Shown here: positions 33,723-42,737 of the stretch, in pieces
How positions within the stretch are numbered: the stretch's first letter is position 1
Layout: each line of letters begins with the position of its first letter
NCBI GenBank assembly: GCA_012103325.1
Contig: WLWY01000006.1
Location: 1-64,000, forward strand
Direction of reading: 5' to 3'
Length of the DNA stretch: 64,000 bases
Source: Alphaproteobacteria bacterium
Lineage (GTDB): Bacteria > Pseudomonadota > Alphaproteobacteria > UBA8366 > GCA-2717185
Translations under genes and position numbers: made by a program
Notes under the pieces: model-generated
What the model was told of the DNA's origin: nothing
What the model saw: the letters and a program-made list of their open reading frames with translations, nothing else
Database searches by the model: none

Positions 33723-35030
33723 GTGCAGCAATTCATCAGTAAAGCGTGCAGCAAGATGTTAACCGCATTACTGGTCGCAACCTTAAGTCTTATAGTTTCA
33801 GTCTCAGCGAGTGCGGTCGACTACTCCGTTGGCATCGTCATCGAGGGAGCCTTTTTGCTAAGCGACATCCCCAACGTCAAACGGGAAAATAGATACGTAT
33901 ATGGGTTGGTCGGATATCTACCTGTCGGTACACGCGTATATCTCAACGGCGAAACCGAAGAAGTTACCAATCTGTCCGAAGGAGGACGGGACACTTACTT
34001 TCACGTATTTTCCAGTATCGGGATCAAGGGACTCATACGCCAGGATCGATTTCAAAAGGTGGACGGCAATCGGATCGCTGTAGCAGTCAGCAGTTACGAA
34101 GTCGCCCTGCACAATCCCGATCCCGCTACGGACCCTGATCCTGCCAAAGGCAAATTCAAAAAGATGGGCACGATTGGACGTTACGGTGGCAACTACCTCG
34201 AAATAACCGATGACGGTGATGAAATTTTTTATAAAGCTATCCTCCACCGTTCGCATCCGACCGCGAATCTCAAAAAATCGGAAAAAGTTCGTTTATGGAA
34301 GGAACTAGTGAATCAGGGCGCGGTAATCTTGGTCAATCCAGAAAAATTTTCAGAAACGAATTTACCAGCTCCCTTATGGTCTAAATATGATGTCGTTGAA
34401 AAAGAATCGGTGGAAGTACTCGTCGAAAAAGTCAAAGAAAAATTTGGCGATAACCTCGATAAGGTTCGAGAGTGGTTAGGAGATTCTGACAATTTTCAAT
34501 GTTTATTGAAAGCGGATGGAAGTGCCCAGCTCGGGTTTAATGTTTTTGGCACAGGGCTATCGTTCAAAATGGCTGTAGCATTCAAAGATCAAGACCATAT
34601 GTTCCGATTCGGAATGAGAACGTTGCGCACCGGCCCCAACAGAGTCAAATACACATTTCTCAAAAACGTCAAATGTGACGGTGCCACACCAGAGAGATTG
34701 CATCAACTTACCATACAGAAAGGCCTCTATGACTCGGCACAGCGCGAGTTCATCCGTTTAAAATATTTTGTACCAAAGCTCCAATCGAAATGGATTACGT
34801 CTCTCGCGGGAAAAGAAATTCCGTTCAGGATGATCCATATCCAGAATGAGCCTGGTTATGCTGTAGCTCTCCGTCGTCTAGATAAATTTGTATCGGCGGG
34901 AAATAGTTTCTTGGCCAAGATTCTCGCAGAGCAAAAAGAAATATTTCTGAATTTAATCTTACGAGAAATCAGCTATTTTGAACCAAAAGATATTTTGCTC
35001 AAACGACAGCCAAACTTAGCAAGTAGATAA
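33723..35030 (+). CDS. Secreted hypothetical protein, possible SH3-like N-terminal domain
   Basis: 435 aa from GTG 33723; GTG 33651 and ATG 33756 are alternatives, and none has a clear ribosome-binding site. GTG 33723 gives a Lys-containing n-region and the hydrophobic core MLTALLVATLSLIVSVSASA, a standard signal peptide. Residues about 45-120 (GYLPVGTRVYLNG, GGRDTYFHVFSSIGIKGLIR) resemble a bacterial SH3-like domain. The rest is lysine-rich and was not recognised; it has a C-terminal helical part (AGNSFLAKILAEQKEIFLNL). AT-rich base use marks it as part of the 33.3-36.4 kb island. Function unknown. Confidence 0.7.
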   Translation: MQQFISKACSKMLTALLVATLSLIVSVSASAVDYSVGIVIEGAFLLSDIPNVKRENRYVYGLVGYLPVGTRVYLNGETEEVTNLSEGGRDTYFHVFSSIGIKGLIRQDRFQKVDGNRIAVAVSSYEVALHNPDPATDPDPAKGKFKKMGTIGRYGGNYLEITDDGDEIFYKAILHRSHPTANLKKSEKVRLWKELVNQGAVILVNPEKFSETNLPAPLWSKYDVVEKESVEVLVEKVKEKFGDNLDKVREWLGDSDNFQCLLKADGSAQLGFNVFGTGLSFKMAVAFKDQDHMFRFGMRTLRTGPNRVKYTFLKNVKCDGATPERLHQLTIQKGLYDSAQREFIRLKYFVPKLQSKWITSLAGKEIPFRMIHIQNEPGYAVALRRLDKFVSAGNSFLAKILAEQKEIFLNLILREISYFEPKDILLKRQPNLASR

Positions 35031-35391
35031 CAAGACACACAATAAGCCGGCTCTATCAATCGCGGAATTGAATGTAATTAGCTCAGGTCTTGCGATACGA
35101 CAAATCCGCCGACGTTAGATTGGCCGAGTATGCATTGTTCCCTACTGCAAGGCTATAGGACGCGCCAGCGAATTCGATCCGCAAAGACCGAGCGATGCAG
35201 TCACGTCAACAATAAATATTTAAGATTGCAAATTGCTGGGATCAGGTATTGCAATCTTGCACATTGGGAGGTGCTGTCGAGTTATCCAAAATTGTAGGAT
35301 TGCAAGACCTGACCCAAACCTGTGTATTCACAATTCTAGACCTGTCCTCACCCACATCATTTTATCAGGAAATCAATATCAAGATCCCTAA
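35031..35391. repeat. Gene-free stretch with repeated CAGGTnTTGCnAT motifs and a perfect hairpin
   Basis: 361 bases with no supported ORF. CAGGTCTTGCGAT (35084), CAGGTATTGCAATC (35243-35256) and the inverted copy GATTGCAAGACCTG (35298-35311) are variants of one motif. AAGATTGCAA (35222-35231) and TTGCAATCTT (35249-35258) form a perfect ten-base stem. These lie just upstream of an AT-rich gene with a candidate HEPN fold and may be operator sites or the remains of a mobile element. Confidence 0.5.
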
Positions 35392-36333
35392 ATGATAGAA
35401 AATTCCAATCACAAAGAGTCGAAATACTACGTACGAATTCTGTCCCCCCGCGGAGTCTATCCAGATGAATCGGTTTTTTTTGACGATGCTGCTTACGTAA
35501 AAGGTCGTGACATTTCTTTTTCCGTATGTAGATGCAATAAAAATCAAAAAGATTATGAAAACAAATCTTACAGCGAGGTGGAGTGGCTAAAGCCAACTGA
35601 AGCCCGTTTATACGGAAGCCTTATGTTAGCCGTAGATAGAGACGTTAGTTATTGCGCGTTTTATCCTTACCCGCATCTGGAAATGTTAACTTACAATTCC
35701 GACATGCCCTATCGAACTTGGTTATTGAAAGCTGTTAAACCCTACCTTCAAAGGAAATATTCTGATCCAGATGTTTTACATCCTGGATACTCACTGCCAG
35801 AACGGAATTTATATAGATGGTCCTTTGACATTTTACCTCCACCAATGTTTGGAGGGCCTGATTACGAATTCCGAGATCACGGAATAGATTACAAACTATC
35901 TAAAAATATATTTTGCAATATCAACACACATGATGACCTTATGATACGGGGAATTACTACGTTGATAAAATCTGCTATGTTGCATTTTCACTATCAGTTT
36001 TTTGAGTCTGCCATACATTCTTTATTTATTTCTATGGAAGTCTCTTTTAGGTTGGTAGTAAGGACACTTAAGGAAAAAGGCATACTTGAACCGACATCGA
36101 AGGATGCCATGGCATATATTCATGATTCATTCAACGATGTATACCGAATAGAGCACTATTTTGAAGAATATTATGAAAATCGCGTAACTACATTTCATCC
36201 GGAAAGCAGATTTGGAATCTTTCCACATGCCCCGCTACAAGCAGATGATTATTATTTCCTTTTTAATGATCTATTGGAGATCTATGCCTTCTTAATTTGC
36301 GGTTACATTCACCCAAAATACAATAATCTCTAA
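35392..36333 (+). CDS. Hypothetical protein with candidate C-terminal HEPN-like domain
   Basis: 313 aa, not matched to a named family by eye. Residues 1-180 are rich in Tyr, Pro and Asp (YVRILSPRGVYPDESVFFDD, YPYPHLEMLTYN). From about residue 185 to the end the protein is helical: HYQFFESAIHSLFISMEVSF, KDAMAYIHDSFNDVY, then YENRVTTFHPESRFG and DDYYFLFNDLLEIYAFLICG. R264-x4-H269 fits the Rx4-6H catalytic motif of HEPN ribonucleases at the expected place before the last helix. No signal peptide, so cytoplasmic. Strong AT bias indicates horizontal transfer. A defence or toxin role is inference only. Confidence 0.7.
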   Translation: MIENSNHKESKYYVRILSPRGVYPDESVFFDDAAYVKGRDISFSVCRCNKNQKDYENKSYSEVEWLKPTEARLYGSLMLAVDRDVSYCAFYPYPHLEMLTYNSDMPYRTWLLKAVKPYLQRKYSDPDVLHPGYSLPERNLYRWSFDILPPPMFGGPDYEFRDHGIDYKLSKNIFCNINTHDDLMIRGITTLIKSAMLHFHYQFFESAIHSLFISMEVSFRLVVRTLKEKGILEPTSKDAMAYIHDSFNDVYRIEHYFEEYYENRVTTFHPESRFGIFPHAPLQADDYYFLFNDLLEIYAFLICGYIHPKYNNL

Positions 36334-36357
36334 AAGAAGAAACATCGAAACCTTGAA

Positions 36358-36404
36358 GGGCCGGGTCCCGCAGCCGCATATCGTTCGGCAACAAAACCCG
36401 GCCC
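36358..36404. terminator. Bidirectional terminator between the HEPN-like and HU-like genes
   Basis: GGGCCGGGT (36358-36366) pairs with ACCCGGCCC (36396-36404) across a 29-base loop, followed on the plus strand by CTCCTTTT. It lies between two convergent genes and marks the return to high GC sequence. Confidence 0.65.
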
Positions 36405-36434
36405 CTCCTTTTCGCAAATTCTCGTCAGGAACGC

Positions 36435-36803
36435 TTACTTCATCTTCTTCTTGAAGTACTTGCCGGCCTCGTCCTTGAGCCCCTTGGCGGGGGTAAAGCG
36501 CGGCTGCAGGGTGGCGGGCTTGGCCTTGAAGGTGGCCGGCTCGCCGGTAAAGGGGTTGGTGCCCTTGCGCGCCTTGGTGGCGGGCTTGTAGCGCATCTTG
36601 ATGCGGCCGAGATGGCCGAGCGGGACACTGCCCGGGGTCTTCTTCTTGGTGTCCTTGAGGGCCAGGTCGGAAACCACGGGCCACAGGGATTCAAGGAGCC
36701 TGCTCGCGTCCTTGCGGCTAAAATTCCGGTCCCAATCGTCGCTGAATTCCTTGGTCAGAACCGCGGAATAGGCGTCGGCAAGTTGAGTCTTCGTCACAGT
36801 CAT
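36435..36803 (-). CDS. HU/IHF-family DNA-binding protein
   Basis: 122 aa from ATG 36803 (AAGGA seven bases upstream). N-terminal TKTQLADAYSAVLTKEFSDD is the helical body; LGHLGRIKMRYKPATKARKG followed by NPFTGEPATFKAKPATLQPR is the beta-arm and RxxRNPxTG-like tip (here KGTNPFTGE). The C terminus is lysine-rich (KKKMK). It is longer than ordinary HU (about 90 aa) because of a longer first helical part. It would bend and compact DNA. Monocistronic. Confidence 0.85.
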   Translation of the reverse strand: MTVTKTQLADAYSAVLTKEFSDDWDRNFSRKDASRLLESLWPVVSDLALKDTKKKTPGSVPLGHLGRIKMRYKPATKARKGTNPFTGEPATFKAKPATLQPRFTPAKGLKDEAGKYFKKKMK

Positions 36804-36947
36804 GGCTTTTCCTTCGTGCGTTATCTCGGAAGATCGTTGATAGGCGTCAAACATCGCAGGGATGCGAGGCCGCGCGACCCTATACCCGTAGTGGTAAATC
36901 AAAAGTAAACATCGCTCGGGCCGGTCGTCTTGGGCATACAGAAGCCG

Positions 36948-37045
36948 TCATCCCGGACCAGGCGCGTAGCGCCGCCGATCCGGGATCCAGGGGAACGCCG
37001 CGCTTGGCATCGACATGGACCCCCGATCAAGCCGGGGGTGACGGG
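36948..37045. repeat. Dispersed inverted-repeat element, copy 3
   Basis: Lies within a 436-base gene-free stretch between the HU-like gene and the aldolase gene. It reads CGTCATCCCGGACCAGGCGC then CGATCCGGGATCCAG, and returns with ATGGACCCCCGATCAAGCCG ending GGGGGTGACGGG. Same design as the two copies in the sox operon. The rest of the stretch holds no recognisable gene. Confidence 0.75.
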
Positions 37046-37239
37046 ACGGGAAGTCGGCTACGAACATTTCCGATTGCCCTATCCTTGCGGGGGAGGGCAA
37101 GGTCGGAGGCATCGACCGCCGTTTCACAGCAGTCGCTCCTGGCGTGATCCTCGTTGTTAGCGGGCAGACCCAGGTACAAAATACCGGTATAGTCGGCATG
37201 CTACGATTCCATCCTTTCTCCACGCGGAGGACCGGTCGC

Positions 37240-38211
37240 ATGAAGTATCGGAAATCGGACGCCAAGGACTATGCACGCGCGAACATGAAGGGGCTGTGGG
37301 CGGCGAATCTGACGCCGTTCGGGCCGGACGGGGCGCTCGACGAAGAGGGGTTCCGGCGCAATTTGCGGCACTGGATCGACGACCTCGGGCTGGGCGGGCT
37401 GTTTATCGCCGGCAAGCAGGCGGAGTTCTTCTCGATGTCGCTGGAGGAACGCAAGCGCCTGCTCGAAATCGCCGTCGACGAGGCGGGGGACAGCTGCGGG
37501 ACGATGATGTCCTGTTCGGACGAGAACCTGGACACGGTGCTGGAGCTGGCGGACCACGCCCAGGGTGCGGGCGCCGACTACATCATCGTGCACAGCCCGC
37601 CGCTCTATTTCCACAAATCGGTCGACGAAGTTCTCTACGAGTATTACCGCCATATCTGCGCGCAGGTGGAGATCGGCGTCGCCATCTGGCACCAGCCCGA
37701 CTACGGCTATGTCATGGGGCCGGAGGTCTGCGCACGCATCGCCGAGCTACCGAATATCGTCGCGATCAAATACAGCGTCGCGCGCGACCTCTATACCGAA
37801 CTGACGCGCATGGCGGGGGACAAGCTGATCGTCAGCACCTCGGCGGAGGACCAGTGGCTGGAGAATATCGTCGAGCTCGGCTGGCAGGTCTATCTCTGCT
37901 CGACCCCGCCCTTCCTCATGCAGACGAAACACGACCGGCGCATGCAGGAATACACGGATTTGGCTATGCAAGGCGACGTCGAACGGGCGCGCCGGGTGCG
38001 CGACAGTCTGGCGCCGGTGCGCGCCGCATTGCGCGACACGCGGCCGGACGACAAGCCGGCGGCGCATCAGAAATACTGGCAGGATCTGCTCGGTCAGACT
38101 GGCGGGACGGTGCGGCGGCCGCTGCTCGAACTCAGCGACGCGGAGAAGGCGGCGACCAAGGCCGCGTTCGAAACCTGCGGCTTGGCACGCGCCAAGGACG
38201 ACGCGGCATAA
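37240..38211 (+). CDS. Dihydrodipicolinate synthase/N-acetylneuraminate lyase family aldolase
   Basis: 323 aa. The DapA TIM barrel is clear: MKGLWAANLTPFGPDGALDE, GLFIAGKQAEFFSMSLEER (in place of the usual G-T-T-G-E), YIIVHSPPLYFHKS and NIVAIKYS with the Schiff-base Lys177. The loss of the classic GTTGE loop points away from true DapA and towards a catabolic relative acting on another 2-oxo acid. ATG 37240 has GCGGAGG nine bases upstream; the longer frame to 37144 has no such site. It leads a probable operon with an NAD-dependent epimerase and an MFS transporter. Confidence 0.88.
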   Translation: MKYRKSDAKDYARANMKGLWAANLTPFGPDGALDEEGFRRNLRHWIDDLGLGGLFIAGKQAEFFSMSLEERKRLLEIAVDEAGDSCGTMMSCSDENLDTVLELADHAQGAGADYIIVHSPPLYFHKSVDEVLYEYYRHICAQVEIGVAIWHQPDYGYVMGPEVCARIAELPNIVAIKYSVARDLYTELTRMAGDKLIVSTSAEDQWLENIVELGWQVYLCSTPPFLMQTKHDRRMQEYTDLAMQGDVERARRVRDSLAPVRAALRDTRPDDKPAAHQKYWQDLLGQTGGTVRRPLLELSDAEKAATKAAFETCGLARAKDDAA

Positions 38212-38313
38212 CCTGCCGGCGCTCGGTTGTCGGGTCGTGGCGAACATCCTAAGTTTGCCTGATCTTGCGCGACGGCGCGAGGACATCCAAGCATCCAACC
38301 GGGGGACAGTTTC

Positions 38314-39423
38314 TTGAAAGCATTGGTGATCGGCGGCACGGGGCCGACCGGGCCTTATCTGGTGAACGGGTTGATCGCGCAGGGATACGACGTGTCCATC
38401 ATGCATCGCGGCACCCATGACAGCGACGAGATCCCGGCGTCGGTGCCGCGCATCATCGGCGACCCGCATTTCCGCGAGACTCTGAAAGAGGCGCTGGAGG
38501 GACTGCGGTTCGATCTGATCATCGCGACGTATGGGCGCATCCGCTACGTGGCGGAGATCGCCGGCGATCATTGCGAGCGGCTGATCACCGTCGGCGGCGC
38601 GCCCTGCTATCGCGGCGTGCTGCAACCCGAAACCCTGTTTCCCGCCGGGCTGCAGATCCCGTTGCCGGAGGACGCGCCCAAGGTGCCCAACGAAGAAGAA
38701 TTCCGCTTCGGCTATCTGGTGCGGATCTCCGAAGAAGCGGTGATGGCAGGGCACGATGCCGGACGGTACAGCGGCACGCATTTCCGCTACCCCGTCGTCT
38801 ACGGACCGCGGCAGTTGACCCCGGCGGTGTGGTCGATCATGCGGCGCTTCATGGACAAGCGGCCACATTTCGTGCTGTCGGACGGCGGGCTGACCCTGAC
38901 GACGCGCGGCTATAACGAGAACGTGGCGCACGCTGTGCTGCTGGCCGCCCAACAGCCCGAGGCGGCGGCGGGGCAGGTGTATAATTGCGGCGACGAGGTG
39001 CAGTACACCTGGAAGCAATGGATCGAGATCGTCGGGCATGAGATGGGCGGCGAGATCGAAATTATCGGCGTGCCGGACCAATACGCCTACCCGGCGCGCA
39101 CGCTGATGATGTTCTTCGGGCCGTCGGATCATCAGATGTTCGATCTCTACAAGCTGAAATCGGAACTCGGCTACCGCGACGTGGTGCCGCCGCTGGAAGC
39201 GATGGCGCGCACCGTGCAGTGGTACCGCGACAACCCGCCGGAAGAGACGGAGGAATTCACGCGCGTGCTGGCGGAGGACTACGCGATGGAGGACGCGCTC
39301 GCCGCCGTGTACCGCGAGAGCTGTGCCAAGTTCGCCACCATCGATCACATCGTGCGCGATTTCCACCACCCCTACCCGCACCCCAAAGCGCCCGGCCTCG
39401 ACAAGGATCACCGCGCCCGCTAG
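38314..39423 (+). CDS. NAD-dependent epimerase/dehydratase (extended SDR)
   Basis: 369 aa starting at TTG 38314 with GGGGGA upstream. The Rossmann motif is GGTGPTGPYLVNGLIAQGYD. Later blocks are RYPVVYGPRQLTPAVWS, NVAHAVLLAAQQPEAAAGQVYNCGD and the C-terminal KSELGYRDVVPPLEAM. The standard active-site YxxxK is not obvious (the corresponding region reads FGYLVRISEEAV), so catalysis may be atypical. Cytoplasmic. It sits between a DapA-like aldolase and an MFS transporter, consistent with catabolism of a sugar acid or similar compound. Confidence 0.85.
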   Translation: MKALVIGGTGPTGPYLVNGLIAQGYDVSIMHRGTHDSDEIPASVPRIIGDPHFRETLKEALEGLRFDLIIATYGRIRYVAEIAGDHCERLITVGGAPCYRGVLQPETLFPAGLQIPLPEDAPKVPNEEEFRFGYLVRISEEAVMAGHDAGRYSGTHFRYPVVYGPRQLTPAVWSIMRRFMDKRPHFVLSDGGLTLTTRGYNENVAHAVLLAAQQPEAAAGQVYNCGDEVQYTWKQWIEIVGHEMGGEIEIIGVPDQYAYPARTLMMFFGPSDHQMFDLYKLKSELGYRDVVPPLEAMARTVQWYRDNPPEETEEFTRVLAEDYAMEDALAAVYRESCAKFATIDHIVRDFHHPYPHPKAPGLDKDHRAR

Positions 39424-39443
39424 GCGCAAGCGACGCTGCCGCC

Positions 39444-40634
39444 ATGCGCGACCTCTTCCAGGCCCGGGTGATGACGCCGCTGATCGTGATCATCGTCATT
39501 CAGTCGGTGCTGACGATGGCGTCCTATGCGATTCCGGTGATCGCGCCGGTCGCGGCGATCGACCTCGGCATGGCGCCCAGCGCGGTCGGCGCCGCCGTCT
39601 CCATCGTCTATTTCACCGCGATGCTCGCCGGCCTGCCCAGCGGCCTGTTCATCGCGCGTTTCGGCGCACAACGTGTCTTTCAGGCGACATTGGTCCTGGC
39701 CGGCGCGGGCATTCTGCTGATCGCGCTGGGACATCCGCTTTGGGCGCTGGCCGGCGCCCTGCTGATCGGCACCGCGACCGCGCCGATGAACCCGACCGGC
39801 AGCCATGTGCTGGCCCGCGTCTCGCCGCCGAACTGGCAGCCGCTGATCTTCTCGATCAAGCAATGCAGCACGCCCGCGGGCGGCATGCTCGCCGGCGCCA
39901 TCCTGCCGCCGCTGATCGTGCTCTACGATTGGCGCATGGCGCTCACGGTCGTGCCCGCCCTCGCGCTGGCCGCTTTGATCCTGTCGATGATTTTCGGCGT
40001 GGGCCCGCGCGAACCGCGCCGCGCCGGCAGCCGGATCGCGTTGCGCGACATTCTCGCGTCGCTTCGCTTCGTCTGGTTGGACCGGATCCTGCGCGGCTAT
40101 GCGCTGGCCGGCATGGCGTTCGCCGGGTGTCAGCTGGCGATGGCGACCTACCTCGTCGTCTATCTGTGGCGCGAGCTCGGCATCGCGCCGGAAATTGCGG
40201 GATTGATCTTCGCGGTCAACCACGTCTCGGGCATTGTCGCGCGGATTATCTTGGGGTTCGTCGCCGGGCGGTGGCTCGCCACCAAGACGATCTTGCCGAT
40301 ATTGGCGCTTGTCGGAGCCGCGGGACTCACTGCCCTTGCCCTCTCGAGCGCGTCCTGGCCGCTCGCCTTCTTATTTGTCACCGCGACCGTGGTCGGCGCC
40401 GGCGGCAACGGCTGGGTCGGGTTGTTCCTGTCCGAAATCGCCATCCTGGCGGCCGACGGCCGCGCCGCCGACGCCACCAGCGGCGCCCAATTCTTCATGT
40501 ATGGCGGGATCGTCGCCGGCCCCTTGCTGGGCAGCGGCATCATCGCGGTGACAGGCAGCTACCCGGCGCTCTACATGACCTTCGCCGTCGTCGCCTTCGC
40601 CGCCGGTCTGGGGCTCTATCGGCTGACCCGCTAG
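39444..40634 (+). CDS. MFS transporter
   Basis: 396 aa from ATG 39444, with about 12 hydrophobic segments. The first helix is VIIVIQSVLTMASYAIPVIA. The loop between helices 2 and 3 contains GLPSGLFIARFGAQRVFQ, the MFS motif A region. The frame is open back to 39219, but those residues are shadow of the epimerase gene. It shares its stop region with the convergent deacylase gene (four bases overlap). Likely importer or exporter for the substrate of the two preceding enzymes; direction unknown. Confidence 0.88.
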   Translation: MRDLFQARVMTPLIVIIVIQSVLTMASYAIPVIAPVAAIDLGMAPSAVGAAVSIVYFTAMLAGLPSGLFIARFGAQRVFQATLVLAGAGILLIALGHPLWALAGALLIGTATAPMNPTGSHVLARVSPPNWQPLIFSIKQCSTPAGGMLAGAILPPLIVLYDWRMALTVVPALALAALILSMIFGVGPREPRRAGSRIALRDILASLRFVWLDRILRGYALAGMAFAGCQLAMATYLVVYLWRELGIAPEIAGLIFAVNHVSGIVARIILGFVAGRWLATKTILPILALVGAAGLTALALSSASWPLAFLFVTATVVGAGGNGWVGLFLSEIAILAADGRAADATSGAQFFMYGGIVAGPLLGSGIIAVTGSYPALYMTFAVVAFAAGLGLYRLTR

Positions 40635-42232
40635 TTCAAAACGCCGTCCCGCCGGCGCAGCAATCGTCCGGGCAGCGCGTCGGTATGCGCGCCCTGATGG
40701 ATGACCACCGTCCCGTTGACGATGACGGTGTCGATCCCCGAGGGATAGGTGTGCGGTTCGTCGAAGGTCGCCTCGTCCATGATCGACTCCGCATCGAAGA
40801 TGGCGACATCCGCCGCGTAGCCTTCGCGCAGCAGCCCGCGCTCCGTCAGCCCCAGCGCCGTCGCCGCGACGCCGGTCATCTTGGCAATCGCCTGCGGCAG
40901 GCTGAGTAGCCCGAGGTCGCGGGCGTAGCGGCCGATCAGCCGCGGAAACGTCCCATACAATCGCGGATGCGGCTTGCCCTGCCCCGTCACGCCATAGGGC
41001 GCGACACACGGCCCGTCCGATCCGACCGTCGCCGACGGTTCGCTAGCGATGCGGCGCACATCGTCTTCCGACATGCTGCGCACCAGAATGCGGGTCGCCC
41101 CCCGGTCGGCGATGATGATGTCGAAGATCGCGTCGAGCGGATCGACGTTGCGCGCCGCCGCGATTGCCTCGATGGTCTCGCCCGGTTCCGCCGCACCGTG
41201 CGGCGAGATGGCGATACGGATATCGGCCCAGCTTTCCAGGCGGCCGAAGTTGTTGAACCCAACTTCCGCGATCTTCTGCTTCACGCGGCTGCGCGAGTAC
41301 GGATCGGCGAGGCGCGCCAGCATCTCGTCCATGCCGCCCTCCTGCAACCAGGTCGGCAGCAGAAAGCGTAACGGGTTGGTTGCCCAATCATAGGGATACT
41401 GGTCGCAATGCACATCGACGCCACGGGTACGCGCCGCCGCGACGGTGCCGAGCAGCTTGTCCGCCTCGCCCCAATTGTCGATGCCCGACAACTTCATATG
41501 CGCCAGCTGGACATGGATGCCGCACTGCTCGCCGACATCGATCGCCTCCGCCACCGCCTCGTGCACGCCGTGCGACTCGTCGCGGACATGGGAGGAATAG
41601 CGCCCGCCATGTGCCTTCACCACCGATCCCAGCGCGTGCAGTTCTTCCGGCACGCTGTAACAACCGGGCGCGGTGAATAGCCCCGACGACAGGCCCAGCG
41701 CACCCGCCTCCAGCCCCTCGGCCAGCATCTCCTGCATGTGGCGCAGCTCATCGTCCTTCGGCGCGCGGTCCTCGAACCCCATCGCCATCAGCCGTAGAGT
41801 GTTGTGCCCGACCTGCATGATCGTGTTGACCGCGATGTCCGGCCAGCTATCCATGTAGCGCGTAAAGTCGGTCTCCTCGAAGGGCAGCCACGGTGCGCTG
41901 CCCGACAGATAGTCGCGCAGCATCTCGACCTTGTCCGGCAAGGCGGGCGCGACGGAAAAGCCGCAATTGCCGACGACTTCGGTGGTCACCCCCTGGCGGA
42001 TCTTGCACTCCGCCTTCGGGTTGAGCGGCAGGGTGAAGTCGGAATGGGTATGGATATCGATGAAACCGGGTGCCACGATGCGACCCTGCGCCTCGATGAC
42101 CCGTTCGGCACTGTCGGTGCGGTTTTCCTCGATGGCGGCAATACGGCCGTCGCGGATCGCGACATCCGCGACGCGTTCCGGCGCCCCGGTCCCGTCGATT
42201 ACCGTGCCGCCCTTAATCAGAATGTCGTCCAT
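40631..42232 (-). CDS. N-acyl-D-amino-acid deacylase (D-aminoacylase family amidohydrolase)
   Basis: 533 aa from ATG 42232. The amidohydrolase metal site begins with GFIDIHTHSDFTLPLNPKAE, followed by the family block IRQGVTTEVVGNCGFS (with the conserved Cys ligand), YSSHVRDESHGVHEAV (His), VQLAHMKLSG (His) and VGSDGPCVAPYG (Asp). It removes N-acyl groups from D-amino acids or acts on a related N-acyl compound. The C-terminal strand region ADVAIFDAESIMD is typical of the composite beta domain. Converges with the MFS gene. Confidence 0.92.
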   Translation of the reverse strand: MDDILIKGGTVIDGTGAPERVADVAIRDGRIAAIEENRTDSAERVIEAQGRIVAPGFIDIHTHSDFTLPLNPKAECKIRQGVTTEVVGNCGFSVAPALPDKVEMLRDYLSGSAPWLPFEETDFTRYMDSWPDIAVNTIMQVGHNTLRLMAMGFEDRAPKDDELRHMQEMLAEGLEAGALGLSSGLFTAPGCYSVPEELHALGSVVKAHGGRYSSHVRDESHGVHEAVAEAIDVGEQCGIHVQLAHMKLSGIDNWGEADKLLGTVAAARTRGVDVHCDQYPYDWATNPLRFLLPTWLQEGGMDEMLARLADPYSRSRVKQKIAEVGFNNFGRLESWADIRIAISPHGAAEPGETIEAIAAARNVDPLDAIFDIIIADRGATRILVRSMSEDDVRRIASEPSATVGSDGPCVAPYGVTGQGKPHPRLYGTFPRLIGRYARDLGLLSLPQAIAKMTGVAATALGLTERGLLREGYAADVAIFDAESIMDEATFDEPHTYPSGIDTVIVNGTVVIHQGAHTDALPGRLLRRRDGVLN

Positions 42233-42255
42233 CGTGCGCCCCTGCAACTATTTCA

Positions 42256-42487
42256 CGGACAAGCCTAACACGCCGGAGGCTCGTTCGCGTAACATCACAC
42301 CTCACCCAAACGCCTTCGCAATCCGTCCCCAATCCTCGATCGCATCCTCCTGCCCCGGCACGATCTGGACCATGAACTGGGTGTAGCCCGAATCGCGCAG
42401 ATCGCCGATGCGGGTCTTCAGTTTCGCCTCGCTCGCCGTGAAGGAGGTATCGCGGATCAGTTCGGCGGCGATGTATTGCCGCTCCCT
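42256..42487. repeat. Long direct repeat, copy A (partner at 44163-44397)
   Basis: About 232 bases that align almost without gaps to 44163-44397, with roughly 13 percent differences by eye. Copy B is the 3' end plus downstream flank of an intact LLM oxidoreductase gene; copy A carries the same segment without the rest of the gene. A diguanylate cyclase gene lies between the copies. Confidence 0.85.
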
Positions 42488-42490
42488 CGG
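42302..42490 (-). pseudogene. Remnant of LLM-class oxidoreductase gene (C-terminal 60 codons)
   Basis: The minus-strand frame encodes ERQYIAAELIRDTSFTASEA followed by KLKTRIGDLRDSGYTQFMVQ and ending GRIAKAFG. It is nearly identical to the last 60 residues of the intact protein at 44210-45280. The upstream part of the gene is missing; a frame open to 42631 is unrelated sequence. The coding sense is intact in the remnant, so truncation was a deletion or insertion rather than slow decay. Confidence 0.8.
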
Positions 42491-42737
42491 CGGAGGCCAT
42501 CGCGATTCCGAATTTCGTCCTTTCCTCTCCTTATCGCGGCCCACACCGTCAGCGTAGCGGATCGTGTGGGCCTCTGTATCGTCCCACTGTGCAAAATTCG
42601 TATCGGCGTCAAAACTGTAAACTGAAACCAACTATTATCCTGTTGGTAACCGCCCAGCCGGTATCGAAATAAGCAACCGTAAAAGAATTCTTAACACATG
42701 TGTCGGTAAATTTAGGCAATTATAGATGGTTTTCGTG

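Noticed and set aside
37747..39429. 560-codon minus-strand open frame opposite the epimerase gene
   Set aside because: Antisense to well-supported genes; composition and lack of motifs mark it as a shadow.
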